Positions 44,096-52,938 of a stretch of DNA of 64,000 bases are shown piece after piece. The translations under genes and the position numbers were made by a program. The notes below the pieces were generated by a model, which saw only the letters and a list, made by a program, of their open reading frames with translations, ran no database searches and had not been told where the DNA came from. Every line of letters begins with the position of its first letter. Position 1 is the first letter of the stretch. The stretch spans positions 1 through 64,000 of the forward strand of contig CAVTXA010000008.1 in assembly GCA_963738545.1 (NCBI GenBank). Reading direction: 5' to 3'. Origin of the DNA: Bog-756 sp963738545. GTDB taxonomy: Bacteria > Actinomycetota > Acidimicrobiia > Acidimicrobiales > RAAP-2.

Positions 44096-46456
44096 TCAGC
44101 CGTCGGCCGACGGAGCGGCGAGGACCACGCGCCGGGCGACCAGGTCGTCGATCTCGTGCTCGTCCAGCCCGATCTCTGCGAGCACGGCAACGGTGCTCTG
44201 GCCCAACGATTCGAGCCGGCCGATGGGATTCTCGGCACCGGTCAGCGTCACCGGTCTCCCGGTGTGGCGCACGGGGCCGACGTCGGGGAGCACGTAGCTG
44301 GTGACCATGGACGGGCGGACGTGAGCGTCCTCCCCGTAGAGGAAGTCCTGCCAACTCCCATCGGCGACGGCACAGGCGACGTCGACGGCCTGGAGGGTCT
44401 TCTCCCAGACCGCCGCCGGGCGGCCAGCGAAGGCCGACGCCAGGCTCTCGGCGAGACCGTCGGCGTGCCGGTCCCGGTGTGCATCGGGGAACCGGTCATG
44501 GAGACGGGGGTCGACGGCATCACTCAGCCGCTCCCACTCGTCGGCCCGCAGGCAGGCCAGGAACAGCCACGTCTCGTCCTGGGCCCGGTACAGCCGGTAG
44601 AGGGCGTCGAGGCCGTACTGACCGTGGTCCGGCACGGCGCGGGCCGGCTTGTCCGGGTAGTCGATGAAGTCGTCCGAGAACAGGTAGGCCGCACTGGCCA
44701 GCATGGTTGTCTCCACGTACTGGGCCTCGCCGGTCCGGTCCCTCTGCCGCACGCCGAGGAGGACGGCGGCCGCCACGCTGAGGAGCGCAGAGTGATCCGA
44801 GGTCTGACGCTGTTGTGGGGGGTTGCCTTCGCCGGCCTGGAGCACCTCTCCTCCGGCCATCGCCGAGATGACTGGATCGAATGCCGGCCGGCGGGCATCG
44901 GGTCCCGAGGATCCGAAGGCCGCCGCATACACGTAGACCAGGCGGGGATTGATCTCACGGAGAAGGCCGAAGCCGGCGCCGAGGCGTTCGGGCACGCCCG
45001 GACGGAAGTTGTGCACGACGACGTCGGATGTGGCGACCAGGGCCCGCAGCACGGCCTGTCCGTCGGGGGTCTTGAGGTCGATGGACACCCGCCGCTTGCC
45101 CCGAGTGATCCGGGCGAACAGCTCGCCTCCGGTCCGCATCGTGGGATCGCCGGCGAGGGGCTCGACCTTGATGACGTCGGCCCCGAGCTCGGCCAGCAGG
45201 CCGGGACCGCCCGGCGCCGCGGCGTACATGGCGAGGTCGACGATGCGCAGATGGGAGAGGGTGCTGGTCGTGGACGTGTTCGACGCCGCCGGGGGAAGCG
45301 GGTCGCGGGTGGGATGCCAACGTGGCGACCGGCCGTCGGCGATCGGTGACGGCGGCCCGGGCCACTGCCACCGGAAGGAGCCGAACGTTGCCAGGGGCCC
45401 GAGCTGCCGACTCGGGCCCACCACCGGGTCGTCGACCTCGACCACGTGTCCGTTGTGGACCATCTGGGGATGGTGCATGTACTCCTGGGTGGTGAGGAAC
45501 CGTCCATAGGCGGCGTCGTGATCATCCAGCACGGGGATCCACTCGGGCAACGTCCGTTGCCGGTAGGCGGCGTCGATCAGGTCGATCAGGGCCCGTCGGT
45601 CCGGGCCGCCCAGCGACCAGACTCCGGCCGCGTACCGAGGATCGGTGAAGTACTCGTCGATGCCGAGCGCCCGGATCAGGTTCTCGAAGATCCCCGGGCC
45701 AAAGCTGCCCGACTGGATCCACTGCCCGTCGGCGCACTGGGCGATCCGGTATCCCGGCGAGTCGTTCTGCGGATCGCGCCCCTGGGCCAGGGTCAGGGCG
45801 CGGGTGACCGCCGGATCGTCGTGGCGGATCCCGTCGTAGGAATAGACGAAGTTGGACTGGAGGAGCGATGTCTCGACGTGGGCACCGACTCCGGTGAGGG
45901 AACGGTGCTCGAGGGCCGCCAGCACACCGGTCAGCCCGAGCATCGCCGCTCCGAACACGCCCTTGGGGACGGCGTCGTAGATCGGTCCGTCGCTCCGGTA
46001 GCCGTTCTGGATCACGAACTGGCCGGTCTTGGCGGCCACCACCCCCTCGTAGCCCTTGGTGGTGGCGAGCGGCCCGTCGCTCCCGAATCCGCTGATGGAG
46101 AGGAGGACCAGGGCCGGGTGCCGGGTCGACAGCCGGTTCCAACCGATACCGAGCGACGCGGCGGAGCCGGGCCGGAGGTTCTCGATGACCACGTCGCATC
46201 CGGCGGTGAGGGCATCGAGTTCGGATCGCCCGGCCGGGGAGCGCAGGTCGACCCGGTGGACTCGCTTCCCCCTGTTCCACTGGCGATAGGCGGGGACGGT
46301 GTCCAGCGGCCTCTGCTCGGGCGGCTCGACGCGGATGACGTCGGCGCCGAAGTCGGCCAGGACCATGGCGGCCAGTGCCGCCGGACCCGAGGTCAGGTCC
46401 AGCACCCGGAGGTCGGAGCAGGGCAGGCTCACCGTGGGGCGGACGGCGTCGGTCAC
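44096..46456 (-). CDS. Double-domain CaiB/BaiF CoA-transferase
   Basis: GTG at 46456 overlaps the EthD stop (GTGA), giving 786 residues with two CaiB/BaiF domains of about 390 residues each (VLDLTSGPAALAAMVLADFG start; LRIVDLAMYAAAPGGPGLLA start). Family III CoA-transferases move CoA between carboxylates using an Asp that forms a covalent anhydride. In domain 2 the Asp is in PAFDPVISAMAGG; in domain 1 the same place reads GYEGVVAAKTG, so Asp is Glu. Domain 2 is therefore the likely catalyst, and domain 1 may be structural or altered. Activates an acid from the island pathway. Confidence 0.88.
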   Translation of the reverse strand: MTDAVRPTVSLPCSDLRVLDLTSGPAALAAMVLADFGADVIRVEPPEQRPLDTVPAYRQWNRGKRVHRVDLRSPAGRSELDALTAGCDVVIENLRPGSAASLGIGWNRLSTRHPALVLLSISGFGSDGPLATTKGYEGVVAAKTGQFVIQNGYRSDGPIYDAVPKGVFGAAMLGLTGVLAALEHRSLTGVGAHVETSLLQSNFVYSYDGIRHDDPAVTRALTLAQGRDPQNDSPGYRIAQCADGQWIQSGSFGPGIFENLIRALGIDEYFTDPRYAAGVWSLGGPDRRALIDLIDAAYRQRTLPEWIPVLDDHDAAYGRFLTTQEYMHHPQMVHNGHVVEVDDPVVGPSRQLGPLATFGSFRWQWPGPPSPIADGRSPRWHPTRDPLPPAASNTSTTSTLSHLRIVDLAMYAAAPGGPGLLAELGADVIKVEPLAGDPTMRTGGELFARITRGKRRVSIDLKTPDGQAVLRALVATSDVVVHNFRPGVPERLGAGFGLLREINPRLVYVYAAAFGSSGPDARRPAFDPVISAMAGGEVLQAGEGNPPQQRQTSDHSALLSVAAAVLLGVRQRDRTGEAQYVETTMLASAAYLFSDDFIDYPDKPARAVPDHGQYGLDALYRLYRAQDETWLFLACLRADEWERLSDAVDPRLHDRFPDAHRDRHADGLAESLASAFAGRPAAVWEKTLQAVDVACAVADGSWQDFLYGEDAHVRPSMVTSYVLPDVGPVRHTGRPVTLTGAENPIGRLESLGQSTVAVLAEIGLDEHEIDDLVARRVVLAAPSADG

Positions 46457-46842
46457 CGGGGCTCGGACCGTGTCGGGTCGATCACGGTGGTCGCTTGTCC
46501 GAAGAAGATGGGCGAGTGGGGGAGATCGATGAATCTGCGCTCGTCGTCGGCCAGCCGCTGCCATGCCTCCCGGCCTTCGGGGCTCGAGAACGCCCCGAGG
46601 GCAGCGTCCAGGTCCTCGAACCACGCCTCGGCGATCCCGTCGTACGGCTCAGGTCCCCCGCGCCCGGCCCGGAGTCCCTGATTGGCCCGGTCGTGCACGG
46701 TGTGGATCTGGAAGTAGGCGACCATGCCGAGCGTGGAGGCCACTTCCACGACAAGCGGAGCATGGTGTTCCCGCCAGTAGGTGGCGAACGCCTCGTGGTC
46801 CATGGTCTCCAGTCGGCGGAGGCAGAACGATGCCCTCAGCAC
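46453..46842 (-). CDS. EthD-domain protein
   Basis: GTG at 46842 gives 129 residues. LRASFCLRRLETMDHEAFAT, YWREHHAPLVVE and FEDLDAALGAFSSPEGREAW are the EthD/DUF1330-like dimeric ferredoxin-fold motifs. EthD proteins often accompany P450 systems or act as aldolases/dehydratases in degradation clusters. Sits between the ALDH and the CoA-transferase, overlapping the latter by four bases. Confidence 0.8.
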   Translation of the reverse strand: MLRASFCLRRLETMDHEAFATYWREHHAPLVVEVASTLGMVAYFQIHTVHDRANQGLRAGRGGPEPYDGIAEAWFEDLDAALGAFSSPEGREAWQRLADDERRFIDLPHSPIFFGQATTVIDPTRSEPR

Positions 46843-46873
46843 GGCCGGGGACCACCGGGGCGCCGGAGTGGGG

Positions 46874-48349
46874 TCACCGCAGCGCCCACTGGATGTGCTG
46901 AGGCTCGAGGAACTCGGCGATGCCCCACCGACCCTGCTCTCGTCCGATGCCGCTCTGCTTGAAGCCGCCGATGGTGGCGTCCGGGCGCAGACCACCTCCG
47001 CCATTGACGGTCACCGTCCCGGCCCGGAGTCGGGCGGCCACGCCCAGGGCAGTGTCCGTGTCGTCCCCGTAGACGTAGGCCGCCAATCCGTACTCGCTGT
47101 CGTTGGCCAGCGCCACCGCCTCGTCGATGGTCGAGTACGGCAGCGCCACACCGATCGGGCCGAAGATCTCCTCACGGGCGATGGGCCACGAGTTCTCCAC
47201 CCCGACGACCAGCGTCGGATTGGTGTACCACCCTCGTTCCGTATCCGGCCGACCACCGCCGGCAGCGATCCGCCCGCCCTGATCACAGGCATCGGTGACG
47301 AACTGCTCCACCCGTGCCCGGTGCTCGGGACGGATCAATGGGCCGACGTCGGTCGATCGGTCCCACGGATCCCCGACCCTGATGAGCTCGAAGGCCTCCG
47401 TGCTCCTCTCGAGGAACTCGTCCCACTGGCCCTGGTGGACCAGGAGGCGGGTGGGTGACATGCAGCCCTGTCCGGCGTTGCGGCTGTAGCGCATATGGAT
47501 GGGCAGCACGATGTCGGCCAGGTCGGTGTCGGGGAGGACGATCAGGGGCGACTTCCCGCCGAGCTCGAGCATGACTCCCGCCAGTCCGGTGGCCGCCTGT
47601 CGCATCACGTGTCGTCCCACCGTGGTCGATCCGGTGAAGGTCACCTTGTCGATGAGTGGGCTCTCGGTGAGCTGCTTGGCCACGTCGGCCTCGCCGGCCA
47701 GCACGTTGACGGTGCCGGGTGGGAAGCCCGCCTCCTCCAACAGACCGCCGAGGATCAGCGTGGTCAGGGGTGTGCGTCCCGAGGGCAGCAGCACCACCGT
47801 GCAGCCGGCGGCCAACGAGGCGCCGATCTTGGAGATGGCCAGAAGCAGTGGGTAGTTGTAGGCGGTGATCGCCGCCACGACGCCGGCGGGACGGTAAGCG
47901 ACGACACTGGCACTCGGAACGGGGTCGAAATGGGAGCCGAGCTGGACCTCGGCCAGCGTGGTGGCCACGTCGGCGTAGTGGCGGAGGTGGCGTATCGGGG
48001 TCGCCACCTGGAGCTGTTCGGTGAGGGTCACCGGCGTGCCCACCTCGCCGACGACCGAGGCGATCAGCAGCTCAGTGTGGCGCTCCAGGACATCGGCCAA
48101 CCGGTTGAGGGCGAGAGACCGCTCCTCGGGGGAGAATCGGGACCAGGGACCCTCGTCGAAGGCGGTCCGGGCCGCCTGGATGGCCCGGTCGGTCTGGCGG
48201 CCATCGGCGGAGCCCACCGTGGCGATCAGCTCCTCGGTCGCCGGATTGAAGACCTGGAGGTCGGGTCCCTCGCCCGGTTCGCCGACGCCGGCGATGGTCA
48301 GACCCACCTGGTCGATGCTCGTTGGACTGGCCGTCGTGGCGGTAGCCAT
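46874..48349 (-). CDS. Aldehyde dehydrogenase (first)
   Basis: A 491-residue ALDH. Catalytic Glu262 (LELGGKSPLI) and Cys296 (GQGCMSPTRL) are intact; FTGSTTVG is the cofactor motif. The usual K of the KPSE-type nucleotide-binding strand is changed: VVLLPSGRTPL has Leu-Pro, and the upstream PWN motif is AYNYP. The same changes occur in the second ALDH. Oxidises an aldehyde to acid, or an acyl-CoA semialdehyde. First gene of the CoA-transferase operon, divergent from an NTF2-like gene. Confidence 0.92.
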   Translation of the reverse strand: MATATTASPTSIDQVGLTIAGVGEPGEGPDLQVFNPATEELIATVGSADGRQTDRAIQAARTAFDEGPWSRFSPEERSLALNRLADVLERHTELLIASVVGEVGTPVTLTEQLQVATPIRHLRHYADVATTLAEVQLGSHFDPVPSASVVAYRPAGVVAAITAYNYPLLLAISKIGASLAAGCTVVLLPSGRTPLTTLILGGLLEEAGFPPGTVNVLAGEADVAKQLTESPLIDKVTFTGSTTVGRHVMRQAATGLAGVMLELGGKSPLIVLPDTDLADIVLPIHMRYSRNAGQGCMSPTRLLVHQGQWDEFLERSTEAFELIRVGDPWDRSTDVGPLIRPEHRARVEQFVTDACDQGGRIAAGGGRPDTERGWYTNPTLVVGVENSWPIAREEIFGPIGVALPYSTIDEAVALANDSEYGLAAYVYGDDTDTALGVAARLRAGTVTVNGGGGLRPDATIGGFKQSGIGREQGRWGIAEFLEPQHIQWALR

Positions 48350-48370
48350 CCTGGGGCCTCCTATCCTCGT

Positions 48371-48389
48371 CTATCTATGCGTATGATAG
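48371..48389. promoter_or_regulatory. Island operator-like element C
   Basis: CTATCTATGCGTATGATAG between divergent genes; its reverse ATCATACGCATAGAT matches element G (ATCATATGTATAGAT) at 13 of 15 positions, the strongest pair in the set. Confidence 0.6.
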
Positions 48390-48481
48390 CCACAGAGAGT
48401 GGGTCCTGCGCAGGCCGGCCCACCGTGGAGATTCGAGTCCGATGCGCGGTGGCGTCGGGATCGTCGGACGTTGGGAGCGTG

Positions 48482-48934
48482 ATGAACGGGGACCGCGAGG
48501 CGATCGAGGCATTGATCTATGGGTACGCCGCCAGCATCGACGCCGGCGACCTCGATACCTTCGGGTCGCTGTTCGCCGAGGCCTCGCTGGCCATCGCCGG
48601 TTCGCCGGTGGAGGCAACCGGGGCCGACGAGATCCGCGCCATGGTCGCCAAGGGGCTCCGTTGGTACAACGGTACGCCCCGGACCCGCCACATCACCACC
48701 AACGTCGTGGTGCACGTCGATGGCGACGGCAACCGGGCGACAGCAGAGAGCTCGGTCGTCGTCCACCAGGCCCTCGACGACTTCCCGCTCCAGGTGGTAC
48801 TGGTCGCCCACTACGACGACGAGTTCGTACGGGCGGATGGCCGGTGGCGATTCTCACGCCGTCTGTTGACCTACGACCTGTTGGGTGACCTCTCTCGGCA
48901 CTTCACCAAGCCGGTGCCCCCGGTATCCCGCTGA
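48482..48934 (+). CDS. NTF2/SnoaL-like protein 1
   Basis: ATG at 48482, 150 residues. GDREAIEALIYGYAASIDAG, FGSLFAEASLAIAGSPVEA, and HITTNVVVHVDGDGNRATAE match SnoaL_4-type cone folds, which serve as isomerases, dehydratases or ring hydroxylase small subunits. Alone on its strand; divergent from the ALDH. Confidence 0.82.
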   Translation: MNGDREAIEALIYGYAASIDAGDLDTFGSLFAEASLAIAGSPVEATGADEIRAMVAKGLRWYNGTPRTRHITTNVVVHVDGDGNRATAESSVVVHQALDDFPLQVVLVAHYDDEFVRADGRWRFSRRLLTYDLLGDLSRHFTKPVPPVSR

Positions 48935-48937
48935 TGA

Positions 48938-49366
48938 TCAGGCGGGGATCCCGACGAGCACGGCGCTCACCGTGCATCCGTTCGGTCCGGCGTGCCATCC
49001 GTGTGCCAGGCCGGGAATCACCACGAGATCGCCGGGGACCAGGCTGATGCGCCCGTCCTCCAGCTCCAACTCGAGGCCGCCCTCGAGGACGATGTCGCAG
49101 TCGACGGTGTCCGTGCGATGGAGGCCGATGTGGGCGTTCGCCGGGTGGTGGACCACCCGCCAGCTCACCTCGCCGACCGGGCAGGCCAGAGGGCGCAGTG
49201 GTGGGGTGCGCGGTCGGTCAGCGGTCGAGCCGGCGACGGCAGCGGAGGCCCACACCTCGGCGATCGCCAGCTCGGTGACGGGAACGTCGGGACTGCGCTC
49301 CAGCTGGTCCACCCGCTCCACCGTCGACCGTCCCTGTGGGTCGCGCCCGACGATCACCAGGCGCAC
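48938..49366 (-). CDS. Cupin-domain protein
   Basis: GTG at 49366 preceded by GGAGG gives 142 residues; the long upstream open frame is a shadow of other genes. Cupin core: HHPANAHIGLHRTDTVDCDI (motif 1), LEGGLELELEDGRISLVPGD and LVVIPGLAHGWHAG (motif 2). The metal-ligand pattern is partial. Function probably binding or isomerisation. Confidence 0.75.
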   Translation of the reverse strand: MRLVIVGRDPQGRSTVERVDQLERSPDVPVTELAIAEVWASAAVAGSTADRPRTPPLRPLACPVGEVSWRVVHHPANAHIGLHRTDTVDCDIVLEGGLELELEDGRISLVPGDLVVIPGLAHGWHAGPNGCTVSAVLVGIPA

Positions 49367-49401
49367 CGGACCTCCGAGGCCGCATCGAGCATCTGGTAAT
49401 T

Positions 49402-49419
49402 CATGACTATCATCATTAC
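49402..49419. promoter_or_regulatory. Island operator-like element D
   Basis: CATGACTATCATCATTAC between divergent genes. The reverse ATGATAGTCATG differs from element A's ATCATAGTCATG by one base. Confidence 0.5.
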
Positions 49420-49490
49420 ACTCTCCGTAGACGCCGTGGGAGTCCGGTCGGGAGATGACCGTCCCCAAACAACGGGAAGGAGGGGTCACG

Positions 49491-50255
49491 ATGAGACTCC
49501 GTGATCGGGTGGCCTTGGTGACGGCGGGGGGTTCGGGCATGGGGAGGGCCGGTTCCCGACGGTTCGCGGAAGAGGGGGCCCACGTCATCGTCACCGACAT
49601 CGACGAGGGCTCGGCCAAGGAGACGGCCGCCATGATCGAGGCGGCGGGCGGCTCGGCCGAGGCCCGGCACCTCGACGTGAAGGACGTGGACGAGACGACC
49701 GCACTCTTCGAGGACGTGGAGCGGACCCACGGGATCCTCCACGTGCTCTACGACCACGCCGGCATCCCCGGAGCTGCTGGGCTCGACGTCTCGCTCGAGG
49801 AGTGGGACCTGGCCATCGACACCAACGTGAAGGGCTCGTTCTACGTGGCCGCCAGGGCCGTGCCGCTCTTGAAGCGAGCCGAGGGGAAGGGTTCGATCAT
49901 CTTCACGGCCTCCATCTCCGGGATCGTCGGCTCGCCGTTCAGCCCGCTCTACTCGCTGGCCAAGGGGGGTGTCGTGCTGCTGATGAAGTCGATGGCGTTG
50001 AACCTGGCTCCTGACGTCCGCTGCAACGCCATCTGCCCCGGACCGGTGGACACCCCGATGCTCCCCCAGTTCTTCGGCCGGGAGTCGGGCGCCAACGTGT
50101 CCGACCTGATGGATGGCTTCTTGAACACCGTTCCCCTGGGACGACCGGCGCAACCTGAGGAGATCGCCAACGCCGCCCTGTTCCTGGCCTGCGACGAGTC
50201 GAGCTTCATCACCGGGGTCGCCCTGCCGGTCGACGGGGGCTACGTGGCCCGATGA
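49491..50255 (+). CDS. SDR-family dehydrogenase
   Basis: 254 residues from the ATG at 49491 (GAAGGAGG upstream). VALVTAGGSGMGRAG cofactor motif, DHAG instead of NNAG, active site S (TASISGIVGS) and YSLAKGG. The C-terminal LPVDGGYVAR is typical. Begins a long seven-gene operon. Confidence 0.92.
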   Translation: MRLRDRVALVTAGGSGMGRAGSRRFAEEGAHVIVTDIDEGSAKETAAMIEAAGGSAEARHLDVKDVDETTALFEDVERTHGILHVLYDHAGIPGAAGLDVSLEEWDLAIDTNVKGSFYVAARAVPLLKRAEGKGSIIFTASISGIVGSPFSPLYSLAKGGVVLLMKSMALNLAPDVRCNAICPGPVDTPMLPQFFGRESGANVSDLMDGFLNTVPLGRPAQPEEIANAALFLACDESSFITGVALPVDGGYVAR

Positions 50256-50258
50256 CCG

Positions 50259-51818
50259 GTGCCCGAACCCCAGCCCGCAGCCGCCCGGAGTGCCGGGGCG
50301 TGGCCCGGTGAGCGATCACGGCCGCACGCCGTGATCATCGAGAAGACGGCCCAGGCCGCCGGGCTGTTCATTGGCGGAAAATGGCAGACCGGCGGTGGGG
50401 AGTCCATCCGGTCGGTCAACCCGACGACCGGCGAGGTGATGGCCGAGACGCCCTCGGCCTCACCGGGTCAGGTCGACGACGCCCTCACGGCGGCGGGTGA
50501 CGCCTTCGACGGAGGGCAGTGGAGCCGACTCACGCCGTCCGAGCGGAGCGAGCTCCTCTTCACCCTGGCCGCCCTGATCGACCGGGACAAGGAGGACCTC
50601 GTCGAGCTGGTGGTGTCCGAGGTGGGTTCGCCGGTCACCCTGGCGCGGGAGCTGCAGGTCGGATCGCCCGCCATGTACTTCCGGTGGCACGCCGAGGCGG
50701 CTGTGCGCGGCCCGAGGGACGGCATCGAACAGCCCCTCGGTCTCCACCACGGCCCCGTCACCACGTCGAGCATGTTGTTGCGTGACCCCGTCGGCGTGGT
50801 GGCGGCGATCACCGCGTACAACTATCCGATCAACCTGGCGTCGTGGAAGTTGGGCCCGGCCCTGGCCTCCGGCTGTTCCACCGTGCTCCTGCCGTCACCC
50901 CGGGGCCTGCTGTGCACGGTGGCCCTGGTCCGACTCATCGACGAGGCGGGATTCCCTCCCGGTGCCGTCAACCTCGTCTTCGGTCCGCCGGCGGTCACCG
51001 AACAGGTGGTGACCAGTCCTGTGGTGGACATGGTCAGTTTCACCGGGTCGGTGCCGGTCGGCGCCAAGGTGATGGCCCTCGCCGCCCAGGGCATCAAAAA
51101 GGTCGTCCTCGAGCTGGGTGGCAAGTCGCCGAACATCGTGCTGCCCGGAGCCGACATCGCCCGGGTCGTGGAACCGTCCGTGCTGCGGTTTTCCCGCAAC
51201 ACCGGCCAGGGGTGTGGGGCCACGACCCGGACGCTGGTCCCCCGTGGCGACTACGCACGGTTCGTCGAGGCCACGGCGGACGTCATGGCCGCCCTGATCG
51301 TGGGCGATCCCCACGAGGACACAACCCAGATCGGACCCTTGATCACCGGTGAGCACCGGCAACGGGTGGAGGGCTTCGTGGGCCGGGCCGTCGATGACGG
51401 TGCCCGGCTGGTCGTTGGCGGTGGGCGCCCGGCCGGGTTCGAGTGCGGCTTCTTCTACGAGCCGACGCTGGTCGCCGACATCGACAACGGGATGGAGATC
51501 GCCCAGGAGGAGCTGTTCGCCCCGGTCGGCGTGATCCTGCCCTATGACGATCTCGACGATGCGGTAGCCATCGCCAACCACAGCCGCTTCGGTCTGAACG
51601 CCAACGTGTGGGGACCCACGACCGAGGCGTTGGCCTTCGCCCGGCGGATTCGATCGGGGACGGTCACCATCAACGGGGGCGGTGGGATGAACCCCGAGGC
51701 CCCCTGGGGCGGCTACGGGGAGAGTGGCGTCGGTCGGGAGTGCGGCGAGGAAGGCTACCGCGAGTACTTCGAGGTCAAGCATGTGCAGTGGCCGGTCGAG
51801 CCACCACCGTCCCACTGA
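50259..51818 (+). CDS. Aldehyde dehydrogenase (second)
   Basis: 519 residues from the GTG at 50259, or 495 from the GTG at 50331. Catalytic Glu285 (VVLELGGKSP) and Cys319 (GQGCGATTRT) are intact. As in the first ALDH the cofactor strand has TVLLPSPRG and AYNYP rather than the usual K-P-[SA]-E and PWN. It follows the SDR and precedes the flavin-binding protein in the same operon, implying SDR then ALDH steps on one intermediate. Confidence 0.92.
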   Translation: MPEPQPAAARSAGAWPGERSRPHAVIIEKTAQAAGLFIGGKWQTGGGESIRSVNPTTGEVMAETPSASPGQVDDALTAAGDAFDGGQWSRLTPSERSELLFTLAALIDRDKEDLVELVVSEVGSPVTLARELQVGSPAMYFRWHAEAAVRGPRDGIEQPLGLHHGPVTTSSMLLRDPVGVVAAITAYNYPINLASWKLGPALASGCSTVLLPSPRGLLCTVALVRLIDEAGFPPGAVNLVFGPPAVTEQVVTSPVVDMVSFTGSVPVGAKVMALAAQGIKKVVLELGGKSPNIVLPGADIARVVEPSVLRFSRNTGQGCGATTRTLVPRGDYARFVEATADVMAALIVGDPHEDTTQIGPLITGEHRQRVEGFVGRAVDDGARLVVGGGRPAGFECGFFYEPTLVADIDNGMEIAQEELFAPVGVILPYDDLDDAVAIANHSRFGLNANVWGPTTEALAFARRIRSGTVTINGGGGMNPEAPWGGYGESGVGRECGEEGYREYFEVKHVQWPVEPPPSH

Positions 51819-51835
51819 GCCGCAGGGGAGAAGCC

Positions 51836-52372
51836 ATGGGGACGCTCGGAGTCGACGATCTGGAGGACCTGCGGTCGGCCCGCTTGGGGTCGGATGGTAT
51901 CGAGGAGCTCCTCGACGTCGCCACCGAGTGCACACTGGTCTTCTCGGGGCCCGACGGCTGGCCGATGGGTGTGGTGGTGAGCTTCGTGCGGGCCGAGGGT
52001 CGGTTCTGGTTCACGGCCGTCGAGGGACGTCGTCACACCGTCGGCATCGGGACCGATCCCCGGGTCTCGATCGTGGTGACCAGCGCGGGGACCGACCTGG
52101 ACGGCCGGCGGATGGTGGCCATCAAGGCCCATGCCACTGTGCACACGGACCGTCCCACCAAGGACCGGATCCTCCCGGTGGTCGCCGGACGGCTGGCGCC
52201 GGACGACCCCGATCGCATGCTGGCGCTGCTCGACACCGGGCGTCGGGTGGTGATCGAGGCCGAACCGGCCGGCGTCTCGGTCAGCCACGACTCCAGGAAG
52301 ATCGCCGGCGACGGCCGGGGTGGTCCCGACGAGGGTACGGCCGGCCGCACGACGCAGGAGGGTGAGGACTGA
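51836..52372 (+). CDS. PPOX-class flavin-binding protein
   Basis: 178 residues. Split barrel of the pyridoxamine-phosphate oxidase-like type: ATECTLVFSGPDGWPMGVVV, FWFTAVEGRRHTVGI and RVSIVVTSAGTDLDGRRMVA. May use FMN or F420. Possibly an auxiliary reductase. One-base overlap with the next gene (TGATG). Confidence 0.82.
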   Translation: MGTLGVDDLEDLRSARLGSDGIEELLDVATECTLVFSGPDGWPMGVVVSFVRAEGRFWFTAVEGRRHTVGIGTDPRVSIVVTSAGTDLDGRRMVAIKAHATVHTDRPTKDRILPVVAGRLAPDDPDRMLALLDTGRRVVIEAEPAGVSVSHDSRKIAGDGRGGPDEGTAGRTTQEGED

Positions 52373-52878
52373 TGGGCGACGAGAAGCGGGACGACGGCCT
52401 CCTCCGGGAGTTGAGCGACCGTCAGCAGATCAAGGCACTCAAGTACGCCTACTGCCGGTTCGCCGATTCCCTGGACATCCCGGGCATGGTCTCGGTCTTC
52501 ACCGACGACTGCGTCATCAACTTCCGGGTCGACCGGAGTGATGAGCGGCGGGGGACCGAGGCGGCGGAGGCGTTCTTCCGAGGGGCCCAGTCCGTGGTCC
52601 GCTCGAGCAGCCATCACCTGTCGAACATGGACATCGTGTTCCAGACCCCGGACCGCGCCGCCATGTACTCCTATCTCTACTCGTGGCAGCGCTTCGAGGG
52701 CTATCCCGAGGTGAAGGACCGCCATCGGTGGGCCCGGTACGAGGACACATTCGTTCGCACCGCCGACGGATGGCGCCAGTCCGAGCTCCTCTACGTGGTG
52801 GCCGGCGAGGTGTCCGGCGAGCCGAACCTGCGCATCGGCGAAGTGATCGACCGGCCCCCCTGGACCGGATCGGCATGA
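52372..52878 (+). CDS. NTF2/SnoaL-like protein 2
   Basis: 168 residues: QQIKALKYAYCRFADSLDIP, SVFTDDCVINFRVDRSDE and SSHHLSNMDIVFQTPDRA match SnoaL_4-type proteins. Same role range as the first one; 60 bases before the third P450. Confidence 0.82.
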   Translation: MGDEKRDDGLLRELSDRQQIKALKYAYCRFADSLDIPGMVSVFTDDCVINFRVDRSDERRGTEAAEAFFRGAQSVVRSSSHHLSNMDIVFQTPDRAAMYSYLYSWQRFEGYPEVKDRHRWARYEDTFVRTADGWRQSELLYVVAGEVSGEPNLRIGEVIDRPPWTGSA

Positions 52879-52938
52879 ACAGCACACCCTGTCGTCGGGC
52901 CCCGTGCCCGCGCCACGTCTGACGGAGGAAGCGGAGAG

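Noticed and set aside
44156..45349. A 397-codon plus-strand open frame
   Set aside because: Antisense to the CoA-transferase; no family motif.
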